From a bacterium (lineage in GTDB: Bacteria; Desulfobacterota; Desulfobulbia; Desulfobulbales; Desulfobulbaceae), in NCBI GenBank assembly GCA_030538155.1, contig JAUNUN010000031.1, positions 1-34,702 on the forward strand: a DNA stretch of 34,702 bases, in the 5' to 3' direction. Made by a program: the position numbers and the translations under genes. Of the stretch, positions 1-7,680 are shown piece by piece; positions within the stretch are counted from its first letter, which is position 1; each line of letters starts with the position of its first letter. The notes under the pieces were generated by a model that was not told the DNA's origin, searched no databases, and saw nothing but the letters and a program-made list of their open reading frames with translations.

Positions 1-62
1 GCATACCGCCGGTACAGGCCGGTGCCACGAGACTTTACCACTGCGCAGGAGTAGAATTCTAC

Positions 63-1550
63 ATGACCGTTTCAGCCCAAGCCGCGCCCATCAGCATATA
101 TAACACCCTCAGCCGCAGCAAAGAGCCCCTTGTTCCACTGGAAGAGGGTCATGTGAAGATGTATGTCTGCGGTATCACCTCCTACGACTACTGCCATATC
201 GGCCATGCCCGTTCGGCCCTGGTTTTCGATATGGTGGTGCGCTATCTCCGCTATCGTGGTTATAAGGTCACCTTTATCCGTAACTTTACCGATATAGATG
301 ATAAAATCATCGACCGCGCCCATAAACAGCAGGTGGAACCAGCGCTTCTGGCGCAGCGCTTTATCGATGAGTTTTATGTGGATATGGATAAGCTCGGTGT
401 GCTGCGGCCTGACCGTGAACCGCGCGCTACCGGCCATGTGGCCGAGATGATTGCCCTTATTGAAGAACTCATGGCTAAGGACATAGCTTACGCCGCATCC
501 GGTGATGTCTACTTCCGCGTGGAGCGCTTTCCGGAATACGGCCGCCTCTCCGGTCGCAGCCTGGAAGACATGCAGGCCGGTGCCCGGGTGGAGGTGAACA
601 CCAGTAAGGAAAACCCCATGGATTTTGTCCTATGGAAGGGGGCCAAGCCCGGCGAGCCGCAATGGGACAGCCCCTGGGGGCCGGGTCGACCGGGTTGGCA
701 TATTGAATGCTCGGCCATGAGCCGCAAATACCTGGGCGATGTCTTTGATATCCATGGCGGCGGCAAAGATCTGGTCTTTCCTCACCACGAAAACGAGATT
801 GCCCAGAGTTGCGCCGCCAGCGGCAAGGATTTTGCCAAGATGTGGATGCACCACGGCTTTGTCACCATCCGCGACGAGAAGATGTCCAAATCACTGGGCA
901 ATTTCCTCACCATCCGTGAAATCCTTGAGAAATACGATGCCGAGGTGCTGCGGCTCTTCATCTTTTCCGCCCACTACCGCTCGCCCATTGATTTTAATGA
1001 ACACGCGCTGCAGGATGCCCGGTCCGGGCTTGAGCGCATGTACCATTGCCTGGAGCGCATCGAGGCCCTGCCGCAGCAGGGTGCGGAGACGGCAGGCCTT
1101 ATCAGCCCCGAGGAAGCGGTACGTGTGACTGGCCTGCAGAGCCGTTTTCAGGAGGCCATGGACAATGATTTCAACACTGCCCAGGCCATTGGCTACCTCT
1201 TTGAGGCTGTCAAACAGTTGAACCAGTTGGTTGAGCGCCTGCCCCAAGGTGCAGCGCAGGGTGATCTTGTGCTTGTACACGCAGCTGCCGCTGATTTACG
1301 CATTCTGGGCGGCATTCTTGGGCTTTTACAGAAGCCTTCCTGGGCAAAGGACGGGGGCAATGCGGCTGAGCATCTGAGTGCATTGGGTTTGAGCGAGGAC
1401 GACATTGCCGCGCTGATTGCCGAGCGCGCCCGGGCCAGGGCAGCCAAAGACTGGGCTGCTTCGGATGCCATTCGCGACCGCCTTTTGGCCAAGGGCATTA
1501 CCCTGAAGGATGGGCCCAAAGGAACGGTGTGGGCATTTACCGAGCAGTAA
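63..1550 (+). CDS. cysS: Cysteinyl-tRNA synthetase
   Basis: This class I aminoacyl-tRNA synthetase charges tRNA-Cys with cysteine in the cytoplasm. The 495-residue length is normal for bacterial CysRS. The HIGH-like signature is HIGH in the segment CHIGHARSALVFD (about residues 41-53). The KMSKS loop is KMSKSLGN, near residue 275. Zinc ligands fit the Cys near residue 36 (YVCGITSYDY), the Cys of WHIECSAMS (about residue 216), and HHENE (about residues 241-245). The ATG at 63 follows an AGGAG at 47-51. Memo-family gene follows after 22 nt with its own strong ribosome binding site, so the two are probably co-transcribed. The gene is complete with nothing unusual in it. Confidence 0.98.
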   Translation: MTVSAQAAPISIYNTLSRSKEPLVPLEEGHVKMYVCGITSYDYCHIGHARSALVFDMVVRYLRYRGYKVTFIRNFTDIDDKIIDRAHKQQVEPALLAQRFIDEFYVDMDKLGVLRPDREPRATGHVAEMIALIEELMAKDIAYAASGDVYFRVERFPEYGRLSGRSLEDMQAGARVEVNTSKENPMDFVLWKGAKPGEPQWDSPWGPGRPGWHIECSAMSRKYLGDVFDIHGGGKDLVFPHHENEIAQSCAASGKDFAKMWMHHGFVTIRDEKMSKSLGNFLTIREILEKYDAEVLRLFIFSAHYRSPIDFNEHALQDARSGLERMYHCLERIEALPQQGAETAGLISPEEAVRVTGLQSRFQEAMDNDFNTAQAIGYLFEAVKQLNQLVERLPQGAAQGDLVLVHAAAADLRILGGILGLLQKPSWAKDGGNAAEHLSALGLSEDDIAALIAERARARAAKDWAASDAIRDRLLAKGITLKDGPKGTVWAFTEQ

Positions 1551-1572
1551 TTCAGAAGCAGGAGGTTTGGCC

Positions 1573-2376
1573 ATGAGCCGCGCAGCCGTTGTAGCCGGCC
1601 GTTTTTACCCGGACGATCCGGCCCAGCTTAAAAGCGAGGTCGCGGGCTATATGCCTGAGCAGGCTCTGCCTCGTCAGAAGGCCCTGGCCGTGGTTCTGCC
1701 CCATGCGGGATACGTCTATTCCGGCCCAACCGCAGGTGCGACTTTGGCCGGGGTAGATGTGCCGGAAAACGTGCTCCTCCTTGGCCCTAATCACACCGGC
1801 ATGGGTGCTGCCTGTAGCCTCAGCCCGGATGACTGGCGCATTCCCGGCGCAGTAATCCCCACAAACAAGGCTTTGGCCAAGGCCATTTTGGATACCTCAA
1901 GCCTGGTGCAGGAAGACAGCCGTGCCCACCAGCGGGAACACTCCCTTGAAGTGCTGCTGCCCTTCCTCCATTACGCCCAGCCCAATCTGCAGATAGCGGC
2001 ACTCTGTCTTGGCGGCCTTTCCTTTGCCCAGTGCAGCCGGCTTGCACAAGATCTACATTCGGCCCTGCAGGCTTTTGTAGAGCCGGTTTTAGTGGTGGCC
2101 TCCACCGACATGAACCACTTCGCCTCCCGTAAGGAGGGCAGCCGCAAGGATCAGCAGGCCATTGAGCGCATTTTGGCCCTGGATGCGCAGGGCCTCTACA
2201 ACACCGTGCGCAACCGGCAAATTTCCATGTGCGGCGTGCTGCCGGTGAGCGTTACCATCTTGCTTTCCCTTGCGCGTGGCGCGAACCGGGCTGAGCTGGT
2301 GCGCTATACCGACTCCGGCGAGGCCGGCGGCATGCTTGATCAGGTGGTCGGCTATGCCGGGTTGGTTGTGTCTTGA
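1573..2376 (+). CDS. amrB: Memo-family protein (AmmeMemoRadiSam system protein B)
   Basis: This belongs to the Memo (MEMO1) family, often called AmmeMemoRadiSam protein B. Members have a fold like extradiol dioxygenases and are thought to bind a redox metal; their bacterial role is not settled. The 267-residue protein keeps the expected metal-ligand triad: His44 in LPHAGYVYSG, His74 in GPNHTG and Cys220 in MCGVLPVS. It also carries EHSLEVLLPFL and STDMNHF, which are typical of the family. The ATG at 1573 is preceded by AGGAGG at 1560-1565 and is preferred over an upstream in-frame ATG at 1510 inside cysS. The usual AMMECR1-domain and radical-SAM partners are not adjacent, so any partners are encoded elsewhere. 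Confidence 0.9.
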   Translation: MSRAAVVAGRFYPDDPAQLKSEVAGYMPEQALPRQKALAVVLPHAGYVYSGPTAGATLAGVDVPENVLLLGPNHTGMGAACSLSPDDWRIPGAVIPTNKALAKAILDTSSLVQEDSRAHQREHSLEVLLPFLHYAQPNLQIAALCLGGLSFAQCSRLAQDLHSALQAFVEPVLVVASTDMNHFASRKEGSRKDQQAIERILALDAQGLYNTVRNRQISMCGVLPVSVTILLSLARGANRAELVRYTDSGEAGGMLDQVVGYAGLVVS

Positions 2377-2499
2377 GAGCCGGATTCATACTCACCTGTT
2401 CCGGGATTGATTACTGACCGCAATATCAATTCACATTCCGAATTCGCCAAGGATAAATTCGTTTGATCAAATGAAGCTTGATCCGAAATATGGAGAAAA

Positions 2500-3075
2500 A
2501 TGAAACGATCACTGGGGGCGCGAACCTATCTGTTTCCAACTCCGGTACTGCTGGTTGGAACCTACGACCAGGACGGCAAACCAAATCTCATGACAGCAGC
2601 CTGGGGAGGCATCTGCTGCTCCGATCCTCCCTGTATCAACGTCTCCCTGCGCAAGGCCACCTACTCCTATGCCGCCATTGTCGAACGCCGGGCCTTCACC
2701 ATCGGCATTCCTTCAGAATCCCAGATCCAAGAGGCGGATTTTATCGGTATAGCCAGTGGACGCAGAGTGGATAAATTTGCTGCAACCGGCCTTACGCCTG
2801 TCCAGAGCAAGCTTGTGGATGCGCCCTATGCAGAGGAGATTCCCTTTCTCCTTGAATGCGAGCTCCTGCACAGTGTCGAACTCGGATTGCATACCCTTTT
2901 CGTGGGTAAAATCGTAGACATCAAGGCGGATGAAAGAATTTTGGCGGAAGACGGGCAGCCGGATATCTTCAAACTCAAGCCTTTTTCCTGGGAACCGGCT
3001 CATCGTCACTACATCAGCACCGGAACCTCTCTGGGCCAAGCGTTTTCGATAGGTAAAATCATCCGCGAAAAGTGA
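2500..3075 (+). CDS. Flavin reductase family protein, flavoredoxin-like
   Basis: This is a 191-residue FMN-binding split-barrel protein of the flavin reductase family. It most resembles flavoredoxins of sulfate reducers, which carry electrons using FMN. The N-terminus (FPTPVLLVGTYDQDGKPN, then MTAAWGGICCSDPP) is the family's characteristic flavin-site region. SLRKATYSY and the FTIGIPSE segment also fit. The ATG at 2500 follows GGAGAA at 2491-2496. It sits 123 nt after the Memo gene and on the same strand. The electron donor and acceptor cannot be deduced from the sequence. In sulfate reducers such proteins have been linked to sulfite or thiosulfate reduction, but nothing nearby supports that specifically. 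Confidence 0.85.
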   Translation: MKRSLGARTYLFPTPVLLVGTYDQDGKPNLMTAAWGGICCSDPPCINVSLRKATYSYAAIVERRAFTIGIPSESQIQEADFIGIASGRRVDKFAATGLTPVQSKLVDAPYAEEIPFLLECELLHSVELGLHTLFVGKIVDIKADERILAEDGQPDIFKLKPFSWEPAHRHYISTGTSLGQAFSIGKIIREK

Positions 3076-3295
3076 ACATCAGGACGCTTTTTAGTGCCTG
3101 ATTCCGTTTTCGGATCAAAGAAATGTATCAAGGAGGCGAGACTAATGCGACGCAGGCGTCATACCGCTACTCCGAGGAGCATTTGTCGAAGCCGACACAG
3201 ATAAGGCTTTGATATGGAAATGGAATAATGGTGTCCGCCACCCGAGTTGACTGGTGTGCGGTTTTGAGACTGTCTTATTTCTGAAGAGTTGAGAT
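3076..3295 (+). other. Unexplained 220 bp leader upstream of menA, with a candidate 19-codon ORF
   Basis: This stretch lies between the flavoredoxin gene and menA. It holds a textbook Shine-Dalgarno sequence (AAGGAGG, 3130-3136) followed 8 nt later by an ATG at 3145. That ATG opens a 19-codon arginine-rich frame ending at TAA 3202-3204. Short inverted repeats are visible inside it: GACG-CAGG-CGTC near 3148 and CTCC-GA-GGAG near 3170. A second, longer stop-free frame overlaps the same bases. It could be a leader peptide, a structured RNA, or a decayed repeat. I do not recognise it as a known riboswitch. Confidence 0.3.
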
Positions 3296-4204
3296 TTGGA
3301 ACTTGCCGGACCAACATCGCTTCCCATCCGGCAGGTGTGGTGGCTGGCCATACGGCCGAAAACCCTGCCTGCAGCCCTTTCCTCAGTCATTATCGCCTGT
3401 GGCCTGACCTGGTTTGACGGCGTCTTTCGCCTTGGCCCGGCCCTGGCCGCCATGGCTGTGGCCCTCCTGCTGCAAATCGGCAGCAACCTGGCCAACGATG
3501 TCTTTGATTATGAACGCGGGGTGGATACCGAAGCGCGCAAGGGGCCTTTACGGGTCACCCAAGCCGGGTTGCTTGCGCCGACGCAGGTCAAGCTGGGGAT
3601 GAAGCTGGTCTTTTTTGCAGCACTTGTCCTCTGGCTCTATCTTGCCTGGGCCTCAAGCTGGTTCATGATTGTGGTTGGGCTCTTGGCCGTTCTGGCTGCA
3701 ATCACCTACACGGGCGGCCCCTTCCCCTTCGGCGCCTACGGCCTTGGCGATCCGCTCGCCTTTCTCTTCTTTGGCCCGGTTGCGGTGGCAGGCGCGTACT
3801 TTGTCCAGGCACTCAACATCAGCGCCGCTGCCTGGTGGATGTCTATCCCGATAGGGCTGATCATCACCGCGATTCTGGTAGTCAATAATTTGCGGGACAT
3901 TCCTACCGATAAGGCGGCCGGAAGAAAAACCCTGGCCGTGCGCTTTGGCCCCACTTGGGCGCGGCGGGAATATATCGGCTGTTTAGTAGTGGCCTATGCG
4001 CTGGTGCCGATACTGATCTTAAGTAGCCTTTTGCCGCCGGCAGCCATGTTGAGCTGGGGCTCACTTTTTGTTGCCTGGCCGACCTGGCGCATAGTGCGCC
4101 GGGAAGAGGGGACTATTCTTAACCTTGCCCTGGCCGGCACCGGTAAAATCGCCCTGAGCTACAGCCTGCTTTTTGCCATCGGCCTGATTTTGGCCGGTTT
4201 ATAG
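3296..4204 (+). CDS. menA: 1,4-dihydroxy-2-naphthoate polyprenyltransferase (MenA)
   Basis: This is a UbiA-superfamily integral membrane prenyltransferase that attaches the polyprenyl tail to 1,4-dihydroxy-2-naphthoate in menaquinone synthesis. At 302 residues it has the usual length and several hydrophobic helices. The first aspartate-rich motif is NDVFDYERGVD (67-77). The second is the MenA-typical NNLRDIPTDKAAGRKTLAVRFG, here interrupted only by its natural variation, near residues 198-219. That second motif separates MenA from UbiA. An in-frame stop at 3290-3292 makes TTG at 3296 the earliest possible start; GAAGAG at 3283-3288 could serve as its ribosome site. No other men gene is in the window. 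Confidence 0.9.
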   Translation: MELAGPTSLPIRQVWWLAIRPKTLPAALSSVIIACGLTWFDGVFRLGPALAAMAVALLLQIGSNLANDVFDYERGVDTEARKGPLRVTQAGLLAPTQVKLGMKLVFFAALVLWLYLAWASSWFMIVVGLLAVLAAITYTGGPFPFGAYGLGDPLAFLFFGPVAVAGAYFVQALNISAAAWWMSIPIGLIITAILVVNNLRDIPTDKAAGRKTLAVRFGPTWARREYIGCLVVAYALVPILILSSLLPPAAMLSWGSLFVAWPTWRIVRREEGTILNLALAGTGKIALSYSLLFAIGLILAGL

Positions 4205-4284
4205 GAGAAGATAGGTTTTCAGGCTGATGGATATATTTTTGGCTTCAGCCGCGAACAATGCGGTTGCAGGAGGAGGTGAGAGCC

Positions 4285-4893
4285 ATGAATAGCATGGATA
4301 AGAGCAGATTTCCGGCCGTGTACAGTTTTGTCGAGCAGGCGGTTGTAGATGGTAAAAAGGCCCTTCGCGTTACCAAAGATCCACAGGTCAAGGCCTTTGA
4401 TGAACCCACCTTTGCCCGACTGGTGGGCTCCGAATTCAAGGACGGCGTCATCGAGGTGCAGGTTCTAAGCAGGCTTTTGCCCGATGCCCCGGATTTTGCC
4501 CGTGGTTTTATTGGCCTGGCCTTTCGTATCGATGCGAGCAACACGCATTTTGAATGTCTTTACATTCGTCCGGTCAATGGCCGTGTCCAAGACCAGGTGC
4601 AGCGCAACCATGCCACCCAGTATTTTTCCTATCCGGATTTCAAGTTCGACCGCCTCAGGCAGGAGGCAAACGGCAAATACGAATCTTATGCAGACATGCG
4701 CCTAGATGAATGGATTCCCCTGAAGATTGAGGTACAGGGCGAAACAGCCAAACTGTTTCTATACCGGCAGGAGCAGCCGGTACTCGTTGTGCAGGATTTG
4801 AAACGCGGCGCAGATGTAAAAGGCGCAATCGGCCTGTGGGTGGATGTGGGCACCGAGGGCTACTTTACCGATTTGAAGATTACAGACGCCTGA
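4285..4893 (+). CDS. Conserved-looking soluble protein, possible concanavalin-like jelly-roll fold
   Basis: I cannot assign a function. The 202-residue product has no signal peptide and no membrane helix, so it is probably cytoplasmic. Its alternating hydrophobic pattern, the block from FKDGVIEVQVLSR to GFIGLAFRI, and a C-terminus ending GAIGLWVDVGTEGYFTDLKI resemble the last strands of concanavalin-like glucanase/DUF1080-type domains. This is a weak fold-level resemblance, not a family assignment. The ATG at 4285 is chosen over one at 4258 because AGGAGGTGAG at 4269-4278 is ideally spaced from it. It lies 80 nt after menA on the same strand. Confidence 0.75.
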   Translation: MNSMDKSRFPAVYSFVEQAVVDGKKALRVTKDPQVKAFDEPTFARLVGSEFKDGVIEVQVLSRLLPDAPDFARGFIGLAFRIDASNTHFECLYIRPVNGRVQDQVQRNHATQYFSYPDFKFDRLRQEANGKYESYADMRLDEWIPLKIEVQGETAKLFLYRQEQPVLVVQDLKRGADVKGAIGLWVDVGTEGYFTDLKITDA

Positions 4894-4958
4894 TGAATTA
4901 ATTCCGAGTCCACACAAACGCTCTCTTCGTGCTTCGGCATCGGCAAGGCAGCGTTTCT

Positions 4959-5408
4959 TCAAGCAGTATAGACCGGCAACTTGCCGGTTTTTTTGTATTC
5001 GCCATAGTCAGCCAGTATCCGGGTATGATCAAAGGCCAGCTTCGGCAACTCGTTTAAGCTGAAGAGCCGGGCATCCTTGGCGTCGTCTGCCGCAAGCGGC
5101 ACACCGCTTGCCGTGGCGATGAACACGGTTGAGGCGGTATGCTGGCGTGCGTCCCGGTCTGGGTGGGAATAGGTGTGGAGCTGGCGCAGCAGTCGCACCT
5201 CAAGGCCGGTTTCTTCCAGCGCTTCCCGCCGGGCCGCGTCTTCAAAGGATTCACCGTAATCGACAAAACCGCCGGGCAGGGCCCAACCCGACGGTGGGTT
5301 TTTACGCTCGATCAAGACAATGGCCTCGCCAATCTCGATGATGATATCCACCGTGGGGGCAGGATTGCGGAATGTGGGTGCCATGGTTTGTTCTGTTTGC
5401 TTGCTCAT
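4959..5408 (-). CDS. Nudix hydrolase
   Basis: This 149-residue protein hydrolyses a nucleoside diphosphate linked to another group; the substrate is not evident. The Nudix box G-x5-E-x7-RE-U-x-EE-x-GU is complete at residues 47-69: Gly47, Glu53, Arg61, Glu62, Glu65, Glu66, Gly68. The nearby SGWALPGG and the protein's length fit ADP-ribose pyrophosphatase-like or MutT-like members. The chosen ATG at 5408 begins [11 protein letters not shown]; an in-frame start at 5465 would overlap the HAD gene. It is the last gene of a minus-strand trio, 31 nt after the HAD hydrolase, which itself may act on nucleotides. Confidence 0.92.
   Translation of the reverse strand: MSKQTEQTMAPTFRNPAPTVDIIIEIGEAIVLIERKNPPSGWALPGGFVDYGESFEDAARREALEETGLEVRLLRQLHTYSHPDRDARQHTASTVFIATASGVPLAADDAKDARLFSLNELPKLAFDHTRILADYGEYKKTGKLPVYTA
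4972..4994 (+). terminator. Intrinsic terminator for the menA-side genes, inside the Nudix 3' end
   Basis: An inverted repeat ACCGGCA-ACT-TGCCGGT (4972-4988) runs directly into seven T residues on the plus strand. It lies 80 nt beyond the stop of the plus-strand gene at 4285-4893. The same bases encode the C-terminal residues of the convergent Nudix hydrolase. Confidence 0.6.
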
Positions 5409-5439
5409 GACGGTTTTCCGTTCACTTGATTGGCTCGGT

Positions 5440-6048
5440 CTACAGCAGCAGCCTGCTGATGTCATCCCAGCCCCTTAAAGTGGGCAGGCCATGTGGGCTG
5501 CGGTTCCAGGGCTGGGCAAAGACTCGGGCATCGATACCCCGGCGTTTGAGGGCAAGGCAGGTTTCGGCCCGGTCGTCTATGAAGGCTGAAAGGCCTGCCT
5601 TACGGATGAAGCGCTCCTTGTCGTCATGATCGCCCACAGCCAGCACCTGGATCTTGGCGCAGGCAGCTGCGCCGCAGGTATGGGCCAGCCAGTCTTCAAC
5701 CGGTTGCGGGTCAGGCCGGGCCGTGACAATGGTCACCCGGCCGCACAGGCTCAAATCCCTCAGCACCTGGGCCGCGCCGGCCATGGGCTTGAGCCCGCAG
5801 GCCAAGGGCTCAAAGGTGATGTGGTCAAAAATGGCGACCAGGGTGTTGCGTTCCATGGGCAGGCAGTCTTCCACACAGAACGAAGTGATGTCTTCGGCGC
5901 TGATGCCGCAGTGGCCGTAGTCTTCGCAGGCAATGCGCAAAAAGGCCTCGACCGTGTCTGCGATCACGCCGTCAAAATCAAAGCCCGTGGTGGCCGGTTC
6001 AAGCCGGTCTGCCGGGAGGGCCGCCAAGGAGAGATCCAGGGGCTGCAT
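5440..6048 (-). CDS. HAD-superfamily hydrolase, possibly a nucleotidase
   Basis: This is a 202-residue haloacid dehalogenase-type phosphatase. Motif I is DFDGV (Asp24 nucleophile, Asp26 acid/base). Motif II is the threonine of VTIVTARPD. Motif III is the lysine in [11 protein letters not shown], and motif IV is FIDDRAE. The small alpha-helical cap after motif I and the overall pattern resemble 5'(3')-deoxyribonucleotidase-like members, but the substrate is unproven. Its ATG overlaps the stop of the upstream OB-fold gene as TAATG (6050-6046), indicating translational coupling. A Nudix gene follows 31 nt later, so the operon may concern nucleotide turnover. Confidence 0.85.
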   Translation of the reverse strand: MQPLDLSLAALPADRLEPATTGFDFDGVIADTVEAFLRIACEDYGHCGISAEDITSFCVEDCLPMERNTLVAIFDHITFEPLACGLKPMAGAAQVLRDLSLCGRVTIVTARPDPQPVEDWLAHTCGAAACAKIQVLAVGDHDDKERFIRKAGLSAFIDDRAETCLALKRRGIDARVFAQPWNRSPHGLPTLRGWDDISRLLL

Positions 6049-6971
6049 TACTTCTGTTCCACCTCGGCGTTCTCGACCAGCACCTGGTAGTTGTAGCCGG
6101 CACCAAAGTCGCGGTCGGCTGCCACTACGCCCTCCACGGTAACGATGTCACCTTCTGCCGCATCGGCCATGGTGGTCACCACCAGGTCGTGCCGGTTCTT
6201 GGCCTGGTCACCGGTGCCATCCTGCAGGTGCAGCCAGTTCTTGCCCATGATCATGCGTGAGTTTTTCACCACCTGACCGCGTACCCGCACGGTCTTGCCG
6301 CTTAATTCCTTGGCCTGGCCGAAGATCTCGCCAACGGTGTAGCTGTTGCTGCCCGTGGCCTTGTCCACCTGCACCTTGGCGGCAGGCACAACGGCCCCGG
6401 CGCTGCCGCTGCTGTTTTGCTGACCCATGACCTGCTCATCACCTGCGTTTGTCCCCATGGCAACACCGGAACCCGGCGTGGTTTCAGCAGCCAAGGCATC
6501 GGCAAAGCTGCTCTTGCCTGCCTGCGCTGTTGCTGGTTGCGTGGCTGTTTGTGGGGCCGGCTGTGCGGCTGCCGAACCTGTTTCAAGGCCGGGTGCGAAG
6601 ATAATCTGCGCAAAGCTGCGGTTCAGGGTTTTAGAGGTAAAATCACGCATCACCATGCCGGGCGCGCTGACCACTTCCTGCCCTGCCGCAACAGTGGTTT
6701 CAGGAATGGCCACCCACACCTTGCCCTCTCGGCTGTCGACGAGCAGGTAGGTGTAGCCGCCGGCGTTCATAGTCTCAACCACCTTGCCCTTCAGGCTCAC
6801 CCCTTCAAGGGCCTGGGCAGCGCTATTGGCGCCGGCACCGGCGGCAGGCGCTGTCTTTTCTGCCGCTTTCACGGCCGGGCTTGCGCTTTCGGCTGCTGCG
6901 TTTGCGACAAAGGCGGCCATGCCAAGCAAGCCGAACAGGGCTACGGGATACACTTTTTTGGAGATACGCAT
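6048..6971 (-). CDS. Exported protein with two OB-fold-like domains
   Basis: The 307-residue product starts with a signal peptide (basic MRISKK, hydrophobic stretch, ANA/AAA cleavage region near residues 24-27), so it is probably periplasmic. Two beta-rich modules follow. The first (about residues 55-130) contains GKVVETMNAGGYTYLLVDS, and the second (about 215-305) contains GKTVRVRGQVVKNS and GKNWLHLQDGTGD. Both resemble the OB-fold domains seen in many Desulfobacterota and Geobacterales exported proteins. An Ala/Gln/Pro-rich linker joins them. Function is unknown. The ATG at 6971 is preferred because it gives the signal peptide; an upstream in-frame ATG at 7025 would add 18 polar residues in front of it. 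Confidence 0.8.
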   Translation of the reverse strand: MRISKKVYPVALFGLLGMAAFVANAAAESASPAVKAAEKTAPAAGAGANSAAQALEGVSLKGKVVETMNAGGYTYLLVDSREGKVWVAIPETTVAAGQEVVSAPGMVMRDFTSKTLNRSFAQIIFAPGLETGSAAAQPAPQTATQPATAQAGKSSFADALAAETTPGSGVAMGTNAGDEQVMGQQNSSGSAGAVVPAAKVQVDKATGSNSYTVGEIFGQAKELSGKTVRVRGQVVKNSRMIMGKNWLHLQDGTGDQAKNRHDLVVTTMADAAEGDIVTVEGVVAADRDFGAGYNYQVLVENAEVEQK

Positions 6972-7140
6972 GGCTCTTCTTATTCCTCTCTTATTTATGG
7001 ATTGATTGATGTTCTTCGTGCACATATTGACCGTGCGCCATTAAGGCCGTTGCTGCATGCGCGGCTGTTTTTCAATGTAGGTCAGGCTGTGCGGGTTTAG
7101 AATCACATTCTGTTTGCAATAGGTACCCGCATGGAGACTG

Positions 7141-7680
7141 TCAATCACGGCCCGGCAGTGAAAAGATGTGCTGCAGGCAGCGGCGGATTTCTCCTGCCCA
7201 GACCTGGTAGCCCCTGGTACTGAAATGGACCTGATCGTTCAAGAAACCCGGATGGGTGATGGGCAGGCACTGTTCGGTAAAGGGCCCAACCAGATCGAGG
7301 AAAAAACAGCCTTCTACACCGGCAACAAGGTTCTGCAACTGCTGGTTGACCGCGCGCAGGCGAGGCGCAGGAATAACCGGTGTGGGCGCAAGGGAGCAGA
7401 GAATGATGGGGCAATCGCCTACCATCAGGCGCAAACGCGGCAGCATGGTGGTGTAGATGACAGGGAAACCGGCGTCGCCGCTGAGCATGTCGTTGGTGCC
7501 GGATTGCAGTAAAATAGCGTCCTGACCGGGGCTGGCGGCGAGTTCCTCATCCAGGCGATACGAAAGTTCCGCTAAAAATTCCCCGGCCCGGCCCCGGTTC
7601 AGCACCTGCACCTCGGGCAGGAGTGTCTCCCAGTCGCCCCATTCAACCAGGGAATCACCCAGCATCAGGATCTGTTTCAT
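7141..7680 (-). CDS. SGNH/GDSL-family hydrolase
   Basis: This is a 179-residue single-domain esterase or lipase of the SGNH family, like the small TesA or platelet-activating-factor-acetylhydrolase-type enzymes. Block I is GDSL (Ser10 nucleophile). Block II is the glycine in NRGRAG, block III is GTND (Asn63), and block V is NDQVHFS with Asp149 and His152 completing the triad. No signal peptide is visible, so it is likely cytoplasmic. Its ATG overlaps the glgX stop by four bases (ATGA at 7680-7677). This suggests translational coupling with glycogen metabolism, but the substrate is not evident. Confidence 0.9.
   Translation of the reverse strand: MKQILMLGDSLVEWGDWETLLPEVQVLNRGRAGEFLAELSYRLDEELAASPGQDAILLQSGTNDMLSGDAGFPVIYTTMLPRLRLMVGDCPIILCSLAPTPVIPAPRLRAVNQQLQNLVAGVEGCFFLDLVGPFTEQCLPITHPGFLNDQVHFSTRGYQVWAGEIRRCLQHIFSLPGRD

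Noticed and set aside
1-54. Open frame ending TAG at 52-54 at the left edge, possibly the 3' end of an upstream gene
   Set aside because: Only 17 codons are visible, with no recognisable family, and the other frames are equally open.
2478-2774. Alternative frame starting 22 nt upstream of the flavoredoxin-like gene
   Set aside because: It is out of frame with the homologous protein and has no domain features.
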